This document shows, in pieces, positions 42,159 to 51,744 of a DNA stretch of 64,000 nt. The stretch lies in the NCBI GenBank assembly GCA_031296115.1, contig JARLGI010000033.1, positions 1 to 64,000 on the forward strand. Reading direction: 5' to 3'. The notes beneath the pieces are model-generated. The model saw only the letters and a list, made by a program, of their open reading frames with translations. It had not been told where the DNA came from and searched no databases. The stretch comes from Acidobacteriota bacterium. Its GTDB lineage: Bacteria; Acidobacteriota; Terriglobia; Terriglobales; Acidobacteriaceae. A program made the position numbers and the translations under genes. Within the stretch, counting starts at the first letter, position 1, and each line of letters starts with the position of its first letter.

Positions 42159-44900
42159 CTATTTGCGCGGGGAATTGTTCCCATTTTGGCTGGTGTTTGT
42201 CCCGTCGCTCCTTTGCTGGTCGGAATTGTTGTCACCTTTGCCGAAGAGCCGGCTGAAGAAGCCCCGCTTCTTTTTGGTAGTCGGCTGCTGGTTCTGGGCC
42301 GTCTGGCCCTCAGGAACCTGGGCCGAAGCGGCATTAGCTGGCAACGCTACGACGCCGTTTGTGGTCTGCGGAGGCGGAGCTACCGGCGGCGAGCCCAAGC
42401 CGAAGATCTTGGTGACGATTCCCCGGTGATCGGTGAAGGCCTCATCGCAAGTTTCTTTGGGCTCCGTGCCGGCGAGGAAAGCCACCGTGTAGTCCTGCGG
42501 GCAGGAAGGAGTGGCGATGCGGTTGGTCAGCTTGTCGAGCGTGACAGCGACTGTACCCGACGGCGCAGAGAAATTCTTCATGTCGGAATACTGCGGCAGT
42601 TTGGCCGCCCGCTTCATAAACTCTGCCCAGATCGGCGCCGCCGTGGCGCCGCCAGCCAGCTTCAAATCGGTGTAGTCATCATTACCCACCCAGACAATAC
42701 AGAGGAGATTGCTGGTGTAGCCGGCAAACCACGCATCGTGCGAGGTCCCGGTCTTGCCTGCTGCAGGTTGTGTGAATCCTCGCGCCCGCACCGGATATCC
42801 GGTGCCATTGTTGACGACCGCCTCCATCATGGTGGTCAGCACGTACGCCACCGCCGGATCCAGTACCTCTTTGCTGTCAGCCTGATAGTTGTTCAGTACC
42901 CCGCCGCGCGAATTCCGTACGGACTTCACCATCCAGGGCGAAATGCGCGTGCCGCCATTTGCGAACACGGTATACGCGCCCGCCATCTCGATCGGGGTGG
43001 CGTCATAAGCCCCCAGCGCGATGGCGGGGGTCGCCCTTACGCTGCTGATGCCCGCCGCCTTGGCCAGCGCGGCGACCTTGTCGAAGCCGACAGCCTGCCC
43101 AACCCTTACCGTCGCATTGTTCAGCGAAAGAGCCAATGCGAACCGGGCAGTCACTTCTCCGTTGTAGGTGTCGTGATAATTGTGGGGCTCGTAAACCTGG
43201 TCGCCGTAGGCAATGCTGACCGGCGAATCATCCACCAGCGTTGCCGGGGTGAACACACCGTTGCTGCCCGACGGAGCACCGCCTTCGGTGTCGGACACGA
43301 ACGTCAAGGTGGCACCGTTGGCCGCCGAGTTGACGGCCGCGGCATAAACGAACGGCTTGAAGATGGAGCCCGTGGGACGCTTGGCAATGGCGTGGTTCAA
43401 CTGGCTCATGCCATAGTTTCGGCCGCCGACCAGCGCGAGCACTTCGCCGGTGTGTGGATCCAGGGCAACGAGTGCCACTTGCGGCATTGGTCCCTGGTCG
43501 ACCTTCACTTCAGTCGTGGCTTCTTTGCCCGTGCCCACTTTGGTTTTGTGAGTGCGCCGCTTTTCCACCAACTGGTCCACCAGCTTCATCCCTTCGTCTA
43601 CGGCTTCAGCGGCGGCACGCTGCAAGTCGGGATCTATGGTGGTGTAAACCCGCAAAGCATGTTCGTTCAGGTCGTTTTCGCTGTACTGAGAGGAGAGCTG
43701 GTCCTTCACCAGGTCAACGAAGTAGGGAGCATCGCTGGCCTCAACATTCGGCGTCGCCAACTTCAGCGGAGTGGCCTTCGCCTGGTCGGCCTGCTGGCGC
43801 GTGATGGCGCCGGTTTCGACCATCGAGTCGAGGACAAGGTTCCGGCGCTCCAACGCACGCTTGGGGTTCTTGTACGGGGAGAGATAGTTGGGACGCTGGA
43901 TCATCCCTGCCAAAAGAGCCGCTTCGGGCAGGTTGAGGTTCTTGATGTCCTTGTTGAAGTAAGCGTGCGAGGCTTCGGCAAAGCCTGCGATCGTGAACGA
44001 TCCGCGCTGTCCCATGTACACCTGGTTGGCGTACATCTCAAAGATGCGCTGCTTGGAGAAGCGGTGCTCCAACTCGATGGCGATCAGCATCTCGACCAGC
44101 TTGCGCTTCACCGTCTTCTCCGGCGAAAGGAAGAAGCCTCGCGAGAGCTGCATGGTCAAGGTCGAGCCGCCCTGACCGTGGCGCCCTTCGCGCACATCAA
44201 TGATGGCGGCTTCGACGAGACGGAAGTAATTCACTCCGCCATGCTGGAAGAAGCGGCGATCTTCAATCGCCAAAACAGCGTCCACCAGCGGCTGAGGAAT
44301 GTCCTCGAACCTCACGATTTCGCGCTTGGAACGTTCCTCCCCTTCGAACAGGGCGGTCAACATCTGTGGCTCCAGCTCGTAGGCGTCGAGATTGCCGTTG
44401 CCGCTGTCCCTCTGCGAAATCTCGCTCAACTTTCCGTTCTGGAAAGAAATTACCGCGCCGCTCGAGGCGTGGTACGATTCCGGCCCGGGAACGATCTGAA
44501 TGGAATGCGAGGTCAGAACATAATGGCCTACTGGCGAGTCGGTCGCCTTCTCCTGCGATGTATAGCCGGCGTGTGACAGCGCCGCAGCGACTTCGGCGGC
44601 GTCAATTTTCTCTCCCGCCGAAATGACTTGCGGTCGTGCGTAAATCTTCGCCGCAGTGGAGAAAATCGGTCCCGCCATGCGGCGCTCCACCACGCGCTGA
44701 TATTTCACGTAGAAGTACGCGAACATTCCCATGAAGACGATGCCGGCGACCAGGAACGCCGCCACGAACAGCTTTACAAGGGGATCGCCGAAGGAAAAGT
44801 GGTACGGTCGCGACGCCCTGCTCTTGGCGCCCCTGGATCCCGACTTGGACGCGCCTCGAGGCGGGCGCACGCGATCAGGTAATTTGAGTTTGATTGCCAC
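42159..44900 (-). CDS. bifunctional penicillin-binding protein, PBP1b-like
   Basis: A 913-aa class A PBP. A basic cytoplasmic tail and one helix (LVKLFVAAFLVAGIVFMGMFAY, near residue 45) are followed by a UB2H-like region (KIYARPQVISAGEKIDAAEV) typical of PBP1b. The glycosyltransferase GT51 domain has VLAIEDRRFFQHGGVN, GQGGSTLTMQLSRG and KRKLVEMLIAIELE. The transpeptidase domain has SIFK (in RPTGSIFKPFVYAAA), SLN (in ALALSLNNATVRVG) and KTGT. The C-terminus is Pro/Gln-rich with a basic stretch (PTTKKKRGFFSRLFGKGD) and Asn/Ser-rich end. Followed by a TPR lipoprotein that may act with it. Confidence 0.95.
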   Translation of the reverse strand: MAIKLKLPDRVRPPRGASKSGSRGAKSRASRPYHFSFGDPLVKLFVAAFLVAGIVFMGMFAYFYVKYQRVVERRMAGPIFSTAAKIYARPQVISAGEKIDAAEVAAALSHAGYTSQEKATDSPVGHYVLTSHSIQIVPGPESYHASSGAVISFQNGKLSEISQRDSGNGNLDAYELEPQMLTALFEGEERSKREIVRFEDIPQPLVDAVLAIEDRRFFQHGGVNYFRLVEAAIIDVREGRHGQGGSTLTMQLSRGFFLSPEKTVKRKLVEMLIAIELEHRFSKQRIFEMYANQVYMGQRGSFTIAGFAEASHAYFNKDIKNLNLPEAALLAGMIQRPNYLSPYKNPKRALERRNLVLDSMVETGAITRQQADQAKATPLKLATPNVEASDAPYFVDLVKDQLSSQYSENDLNEHALRVYTTIDPDLQRAAAEAVDEGMKLVDQLVEKRRTHKTKVGTGKEATTEVKVDQGPMPQVALVALDPHTGEVLALVGGRNYGMSQLNHAIAKRPTGSIFKPFVYAAAVNSAANGATLTFVSDTEGGAPSGSNGVFTPATLVDDSPVSIAYGDQVYEPHNYHDTYNGEVTARFALALSLNNATVRVGQAVGFDKVAALAKAAGISSVRATPAIALGAYDATPIEMAGAYTVFANGGTRISPWMVKSVRNSRGGVLNNYQADSKEVLDPAVAYVLTTMMEAVVNNGTGYPVRARGFTQPAAGKTGTSHDAWFAGYTSNLLCIVWVGNDDYTDLKLAGGATAAPIWAEFMKRAAKLPQYSDMKNFSAPSGTVAVTLDKLTNRIATPSCPQDYTVAFLAGTEPKETCDEAFTDHRGIVTKIFGLGSPPVAPPPQTTNGVVALPANAASAQVPEGQTAQNQQPTTKKKRGFFSRLFGKGDNNSDQQRSDGTNTSQNGNNSPRK

Positions 44901-45770
44901 TTTGATGAATACGCAGAGGAGCCGCCACTGATAAGACGGCAGAGCGGCGCCTTCCGTTATCTAAGATGCCGCTTCCCGGGCAAAATCCTCGGAACCTCGG
45001 AACCTCCGACATCCTGGCGACTTAACCCAAAAGCTCGGCCATGGGAACACCAGCGGCTTGGCAAGAGAGACAAGGGCGACTACCAGAGCAGACCCTATTG
45101 TAAAGCACTGAGTAAGGCTACGCTGTCGAGGTGGCAAGGCGAGCGCTCAGGTGGGGAAACCAGTGCCGCCCGTCGCAGTTCCACAGCGAGAAACATGATA
45201 ACAAAATGGTACATACCATCCCCCCTCCCCCCAATTTGCGCAAATCGCGAAAATCCTCGAAATTTTCTTACGGGGAACTTGCTGGGAGGTAAGTCTTTAC
45301 ATATGAATACTTTGTTAATAACCAGAATGGAATCAAAGACTTTGCCGGTCTCAATCCAAAATATTGAGCCGAAATAAGTTGTATCCAACGTCTTATATGC
45401 AAATCAGTCACAAGCGAAAATCTGCCTTTTCGGGCCTCTCGGCACATTGCAGCGCTGACAGAGAAATATAACTAACTAGTAAATATCCATCGCTGTTCCT
45501 GACAACTGGCAACTGGCTGCTGACCACTGCTTGTCAAAGATCTTTCCCGGCCAGCACACTGGGTGCAGCCACGGGAGACAGCACTGCCTCTTCCCGACCC
45601 TAACGAATATCTCACCACGTCACAAAGCGCCAGGACGCCGGTCACGCTGGCGTGTGATCAGGGAAGGAGCAATTCGCCGGGCTGCTGTATGCTCTTGGGA
45701 TGCGCGTACCCAGATTTCGCCCGTGCCCGGTGAACCTGCGGAGTGCGCGCATTCATGAGGACATAAAACC
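44901..45770. other. 870-bp gene-free region with AT-rich island
   Basis: I find no gene. The first 250 bases contain short direct repeats (CCTCGGAACCTCGGAACCTCC near 44990). About 45190-45480 is AT-rich. It includes CCCCCCTCCCCCCAATTTGCGCAAATCGCGAAAATCC (in two parts near 45222-45260) and ATGAATACTTTGTTAATAACC. The last 250 bases include the low-complexity TGACAACTGGCAACTGGCTGCTGACC (about 45502-45527). The AT-rich block with a C-run lead-in looks like a dispersed intergenic element, or a leader or small RNA. Divergent promoters for the PBP and cupin genes must lie here. Confidence 0.5.
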
Positions 45771-46172
45771 ATGAGCACTTTCGATCCTCTCCTTGCGCCA
45801 ATGGACGGCGCTGAACACCAGCAGATTGCTGGCGTGCAGATCGACGTAGGGCGGGCCGGCAATGCCCGCGTCAAGCGCGTTATCTACCCACCGGGATTCC
45901 GCTGGTCCACCCACATCAAGCCGATTGTCGGGACCGATCTTTGCATGCACGCCCACGCCGGCTTCCTGGCGCGCGGCCGAATCCATATGGAATTTGCCGA
46001 CGGCTGCATCGTGGAGTTCAACGCCCCGCAGGTGGTGGTGATTGAGCCGGGACACGATGGCTGGGTTGTGGGGACGGAACCGGCTGTGCTGATCGAGTTC
46101 GATTTCGGGAACGACACGGTCAGCAGCATGGGACTGGCGGGCAGCCACAAGGACAACGAAGGAAGCCGGTGA
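45771..46172 (+). CDS. cupin-fold protein
   Basis: A 133-aa single-domain cupin. YPPGFRWSTHIKPIVGTDLC and MHAHAGFLARGRIHMEFADG form the first metal-binding cupin motif (His residues with a glycine-rich turn). The second motif is degenerate (VVVIEPGHDGWVVGTEPAVL). GAGGAC precedes the ATG. Cytoplasmic, no signal. It may be a small-molecule binding protein or a dioxygenase-like enzyme. Only the fold can be claimed. Confidence 0.75.
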   Translation: MSTFDPLLAPMDGAEHQQIAGVQIDVGRAGNARVKRVIYPPGFRWSTHIKPIVGTDLCMHAHAGFLARGRIHMEFADGCIVEFNAPQVVVIEPGHDGWVVGTEPAVLIEFDFGNDTVSSMGLAGSHKDNEGSR

Positions 46173-46219
46173 GGGCGGTAGAGCGGCTCCCTTCGGCGCC
46201 GCGTCCGGGTGAATTCCCC

Positions 46220-46284
46220 TCAGGGGCTAAAGCCCAGTGGTTTTCTCGGCCGGTTGCGGCACGGCTGAAGACGTGTCCTTTCAA
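46220..46284 (+). repeat. dispersed repeat CAGGGGCTAAAGCCC...GCGGCACGGCTGAAGACGTGTCCTTTCAAG
   Basis: Second copy of the two-part repeat seen at 10167-10226: CAGGGGCTAAAGCCC, a spacer rich in T and G, then TTGCGGCACGGCTGAAGACG and TGTCCTTTCAAG. It is intergenic, between the cupin gene and the convergent hutH. Confidence 0.65.
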
Positions 46285-46356
46285 GACCTCTTATGAGCTA
46301 GGTTTTGCGCTGGTCGGAAGCCCACCCAATCGTGACAGCTCGGCAAAGGTAGCGGT

Positions 46357-47913
46357 CTATCGCAGAGTTTCCGCCAGCTTGCCGCTGGCGATCAATGCCG
46401 CCACCCGCTCGATGTCCGGAGTGAAGACGCGGTCCTCGTTGATGGCAGGAGAAACGGACCGGATGGCAGCGCGGGCGGCTTGTCCGCGTTTTCCAGTTTG
46501 TAGGGGCTCCCGGAAGTCCAGGGCCTGCGCGGCGGCCAAGGCTTCGATGGCAAGAACATTGCGCGTATTGGCGAGGACGCGCAGCAGCTTATTGGCTGCC
46601 GTCATGCCCATGGAAACGTAGTCTTCCTTGTTCCCCGAAGTCGTGATGGAGTCGACGGATCCCGGGTGCGACAGCACCTTGTTTTCGCTGACCAGAGCAG
46701 CGGCGGTGACCTGGGGCATCATGAAACCGGAATTCAGTCCCGCACCTGGCGCCAGGAAGGGCGGCAAGCCAACATTCAGTGCTGGGTTCACCAGCCGCTC
46801 TAGCCGGCGTTCCGAGATGCCGGCCAAAGCGGTCAGCGAGATGGCAAGAAAATCGAGCGCAAACGCCAAGGGCTGCCCGTGGAAATTTCCGCCCGACAGG
46901 ATAACGCCGGGCACTGTGGCTCCGATCCCGCGTCTCGGTGCCCCGACTTTCTTCTCTTCCGGAAAAACCAGGGGATTGTCGACCGCCGAGTTCATCTCAA
47001 TTTCGAACACGGCGCGGCAGTTCGCCAAGGTGTCACGTACGGCCCCGTGCACCTGCGGGATACAGCGCATCGAATAGGCATCCTGAACTTCCTGGCACTC
47101 GCGGTGTGACTCGCGCAGCAGGCTGCCTTCCAGTATGCGGCGCAGGTTTTCTGCTACCAGCAACTGTCCGGGATGTGGCCGGGCGCGGTGTATGCGCTCG
47201 TCGAAGGCAACGTCGGTGCCCTTCAGCGCATCCACCGTGACGCCTCCGATTACGTCGGCAGTGTCCGCCAGGATCTCCGCTTCCAAAATGGCCAGCAGTC
47301 CAATCGCCAGCATGGCCTGGGTACCGTTGATCAGCGAGATCGCCTCCTTTGCCTGCAGCACTAGGGGCTTGATGTCGACCTGCCGGAGGGCGTCAGCAGC
47401 AGCAATCCGCTTGTTCTTATAGAAAACCTCGCCTTCGCCGATCAGCACCAATCCAAGATGCGCGAGAGGGGCCAGGTCGCCGCTGGCGCCTACACTGCCT
47501 TGCGAGGGGATAACCGGGTGCACGCCGCGGTTCAACATCTCGCATAAAGTGTCGATGACGGCGGGGCGTACCCCAGAGAATCCTTTGGCCAGCGAGTTGG
47601 CGCGCAGCAGAACCATGGCGCGCACGACATCTTCCCGCAGCGGTTCGCCAACCCCCGCCGCGTGAGAACGCAGCAGGTTGACCTGGAGCGTCCCTATATC
47701 GTCGGGAGGAATGCGCATGTCGGCGAGTTTGCCCACGCCGGTGTTCACTGCGTAGGCAACCCGGTCATGCTCGACCAGTTCGTCCACCACCGCGCGGGCG
47801 CGTTCCACTGCAAGCCGCGCCTCCGGTTCCAGAATCACCGGGCAGCGCTCACGGACGACCTGGCGTACTTCGTCCAGAGTCAGATTGTTGCCGTTGATGT
47901 GCAGAGCTTTCAT
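46357..47913 (-). CDS. hutH: histidine ammonia-lyase
   Basis: A 518-aa enzyme that removes ammonia from histidine to give urocanate, the first step of histidine use. The self-forming MIO cofactor triad Ala-Ser-Gly lies in GSVGASGDLAPLAHLG (near residue 140). Other family blocks are AYAVNTGVGKLADM, LINGTQAMLAI, DAYSMRCIPQVHGAVRD, NPLVFPEE and GNFHGQPLAFALD. The start is ATG 47913, since the longer frame adds residues not found in HutH. No hutU, hutI or hutG is in the window. The 5' leader contains short TTGTCGTTGCCGGTTGTCAG low-complexity sequence. Confidence 0.96.
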   Translation of the reverse strand: MKALHINGNNLTLDEVRQVVRERCPVILEPEARLAVERARAVVDELVEHDRVAYAVNTGVGKLADMRIPPDDIGTLQVNLLRSHAAGVGEPLREDVVRAMVLLRANSLAKGFSGVRPAVIDTLCEMLNRGVHPVIPSQGSVGASGDLAPLAHLGLVLIGEGEVFYKNKRIAAADALRQVDIKPLVLQAKEAISLINGTQAMLAIGLLAILEAEILADTADVIGGVTVDALKGTDVAFDERIHRARPHPGQLLVAENLRRILEGSLLRESHRECQEVQDAYSMRCIPQVHGAVRDTLANCRAVFEIEMNSAVDNPLVFPEEKKVGAPRRGIGATVPGVILSGGNFHGQPLAFALDFLAISLTALAGISERRLERLVNPALNVGLPPFLAPGAGLNSGFMMPQVTAAALVSENKVLSHPGSVDSITTSGNKEDYVSMGMTAANKLLRVLANTRNVLAIEALAAAQALDFREPLQTGKRGQAARAAIRSVSPAINEDRVFTPDIERVAALIASGKLAETLR

Positions 47914-48004
47914 GAGAATCAGTTGTCGTTGCCGGTTGTCAGGTGTCAGTACGGGATTTCTGTCTGTCACCTGCGCAGGCCGCGGCTCCTCTAGTCCCTA
48001 ACAC

Positions 48005-48475
48005 CTATCCACTTGCCCCTGACTTTCCCGCCGCCCGCAGAAAAGCAGGCAGGTACTTGCTGGACAGCGAAGTGCGCCTGAACTCCGCATCCACCACCAT
48101 GTGCACGGATTCGCCTTCCGCCAGCAGCGCCCCATCTTCCTGACGTACGACCTCATACCCGAAGTGCAGCAGCGACTCGCGGACATTGATCAGCCGGGTC
48201 CTGATTACCACGACGTCATCGTATCGTGCGGGCGACTTGTAGCGGCAGCGGACCTCCACTACCGGCAGATGGGTCCCGTCTTGCTCCATGTCCAGGTAGG
48301 TAAAGCCCAACTGGCGCATCATCTCCACCCGCCCCACTTCAAACCAGATAATCAGGTTGGAGTGGTAAACCACGCCCATCTGGTCGGTTTCCGCATAGCG
48401 CACGCGGAAACTGGTCTCGTAAGCTTCCGGCTGGGCGGTGGTGGAGCGACGCGGTTGGCTGGTTGCGATTCTCAA
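48005..48475 (-). CDS. 4-hydroxybenzoyl-CoA thioesterase-fold acyl-CoA thioesterase
   Basis: A 156-aa hotdog-fold thioesterase of the YbgC/FadM type that hydrolyses acyl-CoA. The catalytic motif is RVRYAETDQMGVVYHSNLIIWFEVGR, in which Asp follows YAET. Further family features are GTHLPVVEVRCRYKSPARYDD and the C-terminal strand GESVHMVVD. It has a 20-residue N-terminal extension of low similarity. It precedes hutH on the same strand with a 91-base gap and may not share its transcript. Confidence 0.88.
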   Translation of the reverse strand: MRIATSQPRRSTTAQPEAYETSFRVRYAETDQMGVVYHSNLIIWFEVGRVEMMRQLGFTYLDMEQDGTHLPVVEVRCRYKSPARYDDVVVIRTRLINVRESLLHFGYEVVRQEDGALLAEGESVHMVVDAEFRRTSLSSKYLPAFLRAAGKSGASG

Positions 48476-48567
48476 GGGAAAGGCTCACCCGGTTGGAAGT
48501 AGCGGGCGCATCCTCGCGAGGGAAATGCCCCGCCGTGGTATGCATGCCCGCCTTCCTTCTTGACCGG

Positions 48568-49695
48568 CTAATTTTTGGGCGGCGTGGTGCCGGCCGTTGA
48601 ACTACCGCCCGTCGTGGGCGCATTGCTTACCGTCTGTGTCTTTACAGGTTCGCCCACCGCCACTGGCTTGCCATTAGCGATATAGTCGTGAAACTGCGCC
48701 GGCAATGGATCCGGCGTTGGAAGCCCGGCGGTATTCTGCATCTGGAAGTGCACGTGAGGAGCGGGCGAAGAACCGCTGTTTCCGCAGGCGCCGATCACGT
48801 CACCTTGCTTCACCGCATCGCCTTTCTTCACCGGAATGCTGTTTTGCTTCAGATGATCCAGAACAGTGAATTCCTTGTTGCCTTGGGAGAGGATGACAAA
48901 ATTCCCCCGCGGCGAATCCTCCGTAGGTTTGCCGGGAGGATTGTCTACATAGCCGCTCTCTACCCTCACAACCGTTCCATCTCCCGAAGCCAGGACCGGT
49001 TGGCCGAAGCAGTAGAACGATTCATTACTCGTAGGGTCGCCGGCGTAGGCACGTCCATTCTTCAATAACGCGAAATCAATCGCGAAACGTGCCTCGTCTG
49101 CCCGCATATAAACATTCTCAAAAATTGAGTGTCCGCCTTGCAGGACAAACCACTCGCCGTTAAAAGGCAGCCTCAATTTCACCGTGTCCTGGTAGCCGGC
49201 ATAGCGCCCCTCAGGAATATTCGGTTGAGGACCGAACATAAACGCCTGCACCTGCCCGCGCTCATCGATCACAAACGTGCTGATGACCTTGACAGTGGCC
49301 TTGGAGTATTGGGAGAGGCGTCCATATTCCGTGACAGGCGACAGCATTCCAGGAGCTATGAACTCCTGCTCCTTCTTGGTTTCCTTGCCAACCTGTTCCT
49401 CGAGTTTCTTGGCATAGGCGGCAAACTTGGCTTCGCCGCCGGCTTGCTTCTTCATGCCTTCGGAGAAGGTCGCAAACAACGCAGCCGACTGTCCGTTATT
49501 CCACATTTCGAAGAGCTGGCGTCCGCGGGCTTCGGCGGCGGGGCTCATGACCGGGTACGGACCACCGGGAGTCGGAGCTGACGCGGAAGCGGCGGAACTG
49601 GATGCCGGGGATGGCTTCTTGGGGGCTGAGGTTTGGGCCAAGAGCTCCATCGAAAGCAGCAACATCGCAATTACAGCGCACGGACGACAGATCAT
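48568..49695 (-). CDS. M23-family metallopeptidase, secreted
   Basis: A 375-aa exported peptidase from ATG 49695 (AGGGAGACAACG upstream). A signal peptide (MICRPCAVIAMLLLSMELLA) is followed by an Ala/Ser/Pro linker and a DUF3887-like helical segment (ARGRQLFEMWNNGQSAALFATF). The LytM-type domain has the first zinc ligands in GGHSIFENVY...RFAIDFALLKN (His and Asp), CFGQPVLASGDGTVVRVESG, and the HxH motif in PAPHVHFQMQN. It should cleave peptidoglycan cross-bridges or be a LytM regulator. All ligands are present, so activity is likely. Confidence 0.9.
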   Translation of the reverse strand: MICRPCAVIAMLLLSMELLAQTSAPKKPSPASSSAASASAPTPGGPYPVMSPAAEARGRQLFEMWNNGQSAALFATFSEGMKKQAGGEAKFAAYAKKLEEQVGKETKKEQEFIAPGMLSPVTEYGRLSQYSKATVKVISTFVIDERGQVQAFMFGPQPNIPEGRYAGYQDTVKLRLPFNGEWFVLQGGHSIFENVYMRADEARFAIDFALLKNGRAYAGDPTSNESFYCFGQPVLASGDGTVVRVESGYVDNPPGKPTEDSPRGNFVILSQGNKEFTVLDHLKQNSIPVKKGDAVKQGDVIGACGNSGSSPAPHVHFQMQNTAGLPTPDPLPAQFHDYIANGKPVAVGEPVKTQTVSNAPTTGGSSTAGTTPPKN

Positions 49696-49967
49696 TCGTT
49701 GTCTCCCTGTGTTCTCTGCCGGTTGCCCTTCTCCGGCCGGGACCTTGCGCACTCTGCGGAAACGCCACAAAGACCATGTGTCTGCTGGCAGTGGCAGCCT
49801 TCCGCCTGCCAAGTCCCGCCGATGAATGATGCTTGAAGAGACATTTTGTGGCAAGACTGATGTGGGGCCGCTACGTTTCAAGATTGCCGTGAGTTCGGGG
49901 CATCGCTATTCTAGCTGAAAATTCCGCGTCCCTGCGGTAGAAGCGGCGCTGCCCGCGCACAGGTGGC

Positions 49968-50765
49968 CTATTTGCCCGTCCACTTCGGTTGCCGTTTTTC
50001 CAGGAAAGAACTTACGCCCTCGCGGAAATCAGCCGTTGCGCGGATGCGCGCGTTCTCGCTTACCGCGGCAATGATCTGGCGGTCCAGTTCGGCCGACGCG
50101 TACCGGTTGAGCAGCCGTTTGGCCGCCAGCAGCGAGGCAGGACTGTTCTGCAGCAGGGTGGCGGCGAGCTCGCGCGCCCGACTGAGAAGCTTGTCAGGCG
50201 CGACGATTTCGTTCACCAGGCCCATGCGAAAGGCTTCTTCGGCGGTGATGATGCGTCCGGTCAGCAGCAGGTCGCGGGCGTGCTTTTCTCCCACCTGGCG
50301 AAGCAGGAAGGTCGAGACGATCGCCGGGACGAATCCGATCCGCACCTCGGTATAGCCGAACCTGGCCTCCGTGGAGGCCAGGGTAAAGTCGCACAACGTG
50401 GCCAGCCCGCAGCCTCCGGCCGCCGCCGCGCCGTTCACTGCTGCAATCGTGACCTTGGGGAACTCGTACAGGGTGCGAAACAGACGGGCCATCATCTCGG
50501 AATCGGCCCAGTTCTCTTCTTCGCTACGGCCTGTGACTGCGCGAAGATTGTCGAGGTCCATGCCGGAACAAAATGCCTGGCCCGCCCCGGTCAAGATGAG
50601 AAGCTGGGTCGGCGATTCTTCGAACTCCTCTAGCGCCAGCAGGAGATCGTCGATCAGCTCATAGCTGATGGCATTGCGCTTGTCGGGCCGGTTCAGGGTA
50701 ATCGTAGCCACCGGGCCGTCGTGGGCGATGGTGAGGGTTGTGTATGAATGAGGTTGTTTGGCCAT
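49968..50765 (-). CDS. enoyl-CoA hydratase/isomerase family protein (probable methylglutaconyl-CoA hydratase)
   Basis: A 265-aa crotonase-fold enzyme from ATG 50765 (AGGAAATTTGC upstream). ATITLNRPDKRNAISYELID, the oxyanion-hole blocks FCSGMDLDNL and AAVNGAAAAGGCGLA, the E-containing TEVRIGFVPAIVS and EAFRMGLVNEIVAPDKL are all in order, ending EGVSSFLEKRQPKW. Adjacency to HMG-CoA lyase on the same strand, with acyl-CoA carboxylase beta farther up, suggests the hydration of 3-methylglutaconyl-CoA in leucine breakdown. The substrate is inferred from neighbours. Confidence 0.85.
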   Translation of the reverse strand: MAKQPHSYTTLTIAHDGPVATITLNRPDKRNAISYELIDDLLLALEEFEESPTQLLILTGAGQAFCSGMDLDNLRAVTGRSEEENWADSEMMARLFRTLYEFPKVTIAAVNGAAAAGGCGLATLCDFTLASTEARFGYTEVRIGFVPAIVSTFLLRQVGEKHARDLLLTGRIITAEEAFRMGLVNEIVAPDKLLSRARELAATLLQNSPASLLAAKRLLNRYASAELDRQIIAAVSENARIRATADFREGVSSFLEKRQPKWTGK

Positions 50766-50811
50766 GCAAATTTCCTGCGTAAGCGGCTGCTGTATTTCTG
50801 TGGTGCACCGT

Positions 50812-50867
50812 CCAACTGGCAACTGGCGGCGGGCAACTGGCGGCGGGCAACTGGCCACTGACAACTG
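50812..50867. repeat. low-complexity CAACTGGCGGCGGG repeat
   Basis: CCAACTGGCAACTGG, two copies of CGGCGGGCAACTGG and then CCACTGACAACTG form a tandem array in the 106-base gap between the enoyl-CoA hydratase start and the HMG-CoA lyase stop. Similar CAACTGGC strings occur near 45502-45527. Confidence 0.65.
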
Positions 50868-50870
50868 TTC

Positions 50871-51743
50871 TTACATCTTCGGCCCGCTGAATCGGCTGGC
50901 GATGTCCACCGCCATGCGGAAAGGCTCGGTGATCGACCGCATGAACGGCAACTCGACACCGCGGCCCTTCAGCGCTTCCAGCAATTTCCCGGTCGGAATG
51001 TTGCCCACCAGCACGTCCTGGGCGAAAGGGCAGCCACCCATGCCTCCGATGGCGGAGTCGAAGCGCCGGCATCCCACATCGTACGCCGCCAGCACCTTGG
51101 CCGCCGCCTCATCCGGTCGGCTGTGCAGATGCACGCCAATTTCTACTCCCTCAAACTTCTCCAGCACCGGGCCCAGCAGGTCGCCGATCAGCTGCGGCGT
51201 CGCCAGCCCCACGGTATCGGCGAGGGAGATGGCCTGCAAATCCAGGTCGGCGAGCAGACCGATGCCTTCGATCAGTTCGTCAGCGTTCCACAGATCGCCG
51301 TAGGGATTGCCGAAGGCCATCGAAATATAAGCCACGGTGTCGAGGCCGTTCTCATCAGCCTTCGTCCTAACCTTCTCCAGGATATCGAGGTTCTCTTCCA
51401 GCGTCTGGTTCTGGTTGTTCTTCAGGAACGTTGGTGACAGCGAGTAGGGAAACCCCAACGTCCGTACCGCGTCGGTCGAGATGGCGCGCTCCGCCCCGCG
51501 CTCGTTGACCACGATGCCGATGATCTCGACATCGTCCGACGGGTCGAGCTCGCTGATCACCGTCTCCGAGTCGGCCATCTGCGGTACCGCCCTCGGCGAG
51601 ACGAACGACACCGCGTCAATGTGCTTGAATCCCGCGGCCACCAGCGACTTTAGGTACTCGACCTTGACCGCAGTCGGGATCTGTCCGGGCAGCCCCTGCC
51701 AGGCGTCGCGCGGGCATTCGACGAGTTTGATGGGATCGGCCAT
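50871..51743 (-). CDS. hydroxymethylglutaryl-CoA lyase
   Basis: A 290-aa TIM-barrel enzyme that splits HMG-CoA to acetoacetate and acetyl-CoA, the last step of leucine degradation. The N-terminal metal/catalytic block is KLVECPRDAWQGL, a variant of the usual GPRDGLQ with Arg and Asp kept. Others are DAVSFVSPRAVPQMAD, YISMAFGNPYGDLW, SLADTVGLATP, the HLHSR metal His pair, and the active-site Cys in GGMGGCPFAQ. ATG 51743 is embedded in a TAGTTGCTAATTGC tandem repeat, and no Shine-Dalgarno sequence is visible. Confidence 0.92.
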   Translation of the reverse strand: MADPIKLVECPRDAWQGLPGQIPTAVKVEYLKSLVAAGFKHIDAVSFVSPRAVPQMADSETVISELDPSDDVEIIGIVVNERGAERAISTDAVRTLGFPYSLSPTFLKNNQNQTLEENLDILEKVRTKADENGLDTVAYISMAFGNPYGDLWNADELIEGIGLLADLDLQAISLADTVGLATPQLIGDLLGPVLEKFEGVEIGVHLHSRPDEAAAKVLAAYDVGCRRFDSAIGGMGGCPFAQDVLVGNIPTGKLLEALKGRGVELPFMRSITEPFRMAVDIASRFSGPKM

Positions 51744-51744
51744 T

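Noticed and set aside
42084-44576. 830-codon plus-strand frame opposite the PBP1b gene
   Set aside because: It is antisense to a complete PBP with all catalytic motifs, and its translation shows no domain. High-GC codon bias produces such mirror frames.
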